Below are positions 5,340 through 5,369 of a stretch of 5,369 bases of DNA, piece after piece. The position numbers were made by a program, and so were the translations under genes. The DNA is from RYN-433 sp036558265 (GTDB taxonomy: Bacteria; Planctomycetota; Phycisphaerae; Tepidisphaerales; Tepidisphaeraceae). The stretch spans positions 1-5,369 of the forward strand of contig DATBFY010000138.1 of NCBI GenBank assembly GCA_036558265.1, read 5' to 3'. Under the pieces are notes generated by a model. It was not told the origin of the DNA, did not search any database, and saw only the letters and a program-made list of their open reading frames with translations. Positions within the stretch are counted from its first letter, which is position 1. Each line of letters opens with the position of its first letter.

Positions 5340-5351
5340 GTAGGCGCCTAC
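5340..5351. repeat. Perfect 12-base palindrome after the zinc-finger gene
   Basis: GTAGGCGCCTAC reads the same on both strands and lies 20 bases after the stop codon of the zinc-finger gene. With no unpaired loop it is more like a protein-binding or restriction-type site than a terminator, and no T-run follows. The window ends 18 bases later, so its neighbour is unknown. Confidence 0.4.
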
Positions 5352-5369
5352 CGTTCCCGGTCATTGGTG

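Overview
The window is GC-rich bacterial DNA, with coding third positions dominated by G and C. It looks like ordinary chromosome rather than a mobile element: I see no transposase, integrase, phage gene, CRISPR array, tRNA or rRNA. There are six protein genes: a sensor kinase cut by the left edge and five complete genes. A GC-rich Gram-negative host fits the M48 lipoprotein peptidase, the DUF486 membrane protein and the HAMP-type sensor kinase. The mix of start signals (two genes without a convincing Shine-Dalgarno, three with one) and a lone LarA-type protein would suit a planctomycete-like bacterium, but this is a weak guess from style and not a marker-based assignment.

Layout: (1) bases 2-940 (+), the C-terminal part of a two-component sensor histidine kinase. 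(2) 979-1542 (+), an unrecognised small secreted protein with a charged tail, preceded by a near-perfect extended -10 box. (3) 1582-2874 (-), a LarA-family protein (nickel-pincer-nucleotide-dependent 2-hydroxyacid racemase or epimerase family) with all catalytic residues in the canonical spacing. It converges on gene 2 and has its own promoter and Shine-Dalgarno site. (4) 2974-3315 (+), a four-helix DUF486 (DMT_6) membrane protein, divergent from gene 3. (5) 3386-4396 (-), an M48 family zinc metallopeptidase with a lipoprotein-type signal peptide, converging on gene 4. (6) 4955-5320 (+), a 121-residue protein made almost entirely of two tandem ClpX-type C4 zinc-binding domains with no AAA+ ATPase.

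The genes do not form one operon. From the second gene on, orientation alternates (+, -, +, -, +), so each is probably its own transcription unit; only kinase and secreted protein are co-directional. The envelope is a loose theme (sensor kinase, secreted protein, membrane protein, lipoprotein protease).

The most unusual parts are the stand-alone double ClpX zinc finger and the 558-base divergent intergenic region before it. That region holds no convincing gene but has a very strong GC-rich inverted repeat (22-base arms, 21 pairs), a smaller inverted repeat near the peptidase gene, and a C(UUCG)G tetraloop hairpin followed by a T/C-rich tract just ahead of the zinc-finger gene.
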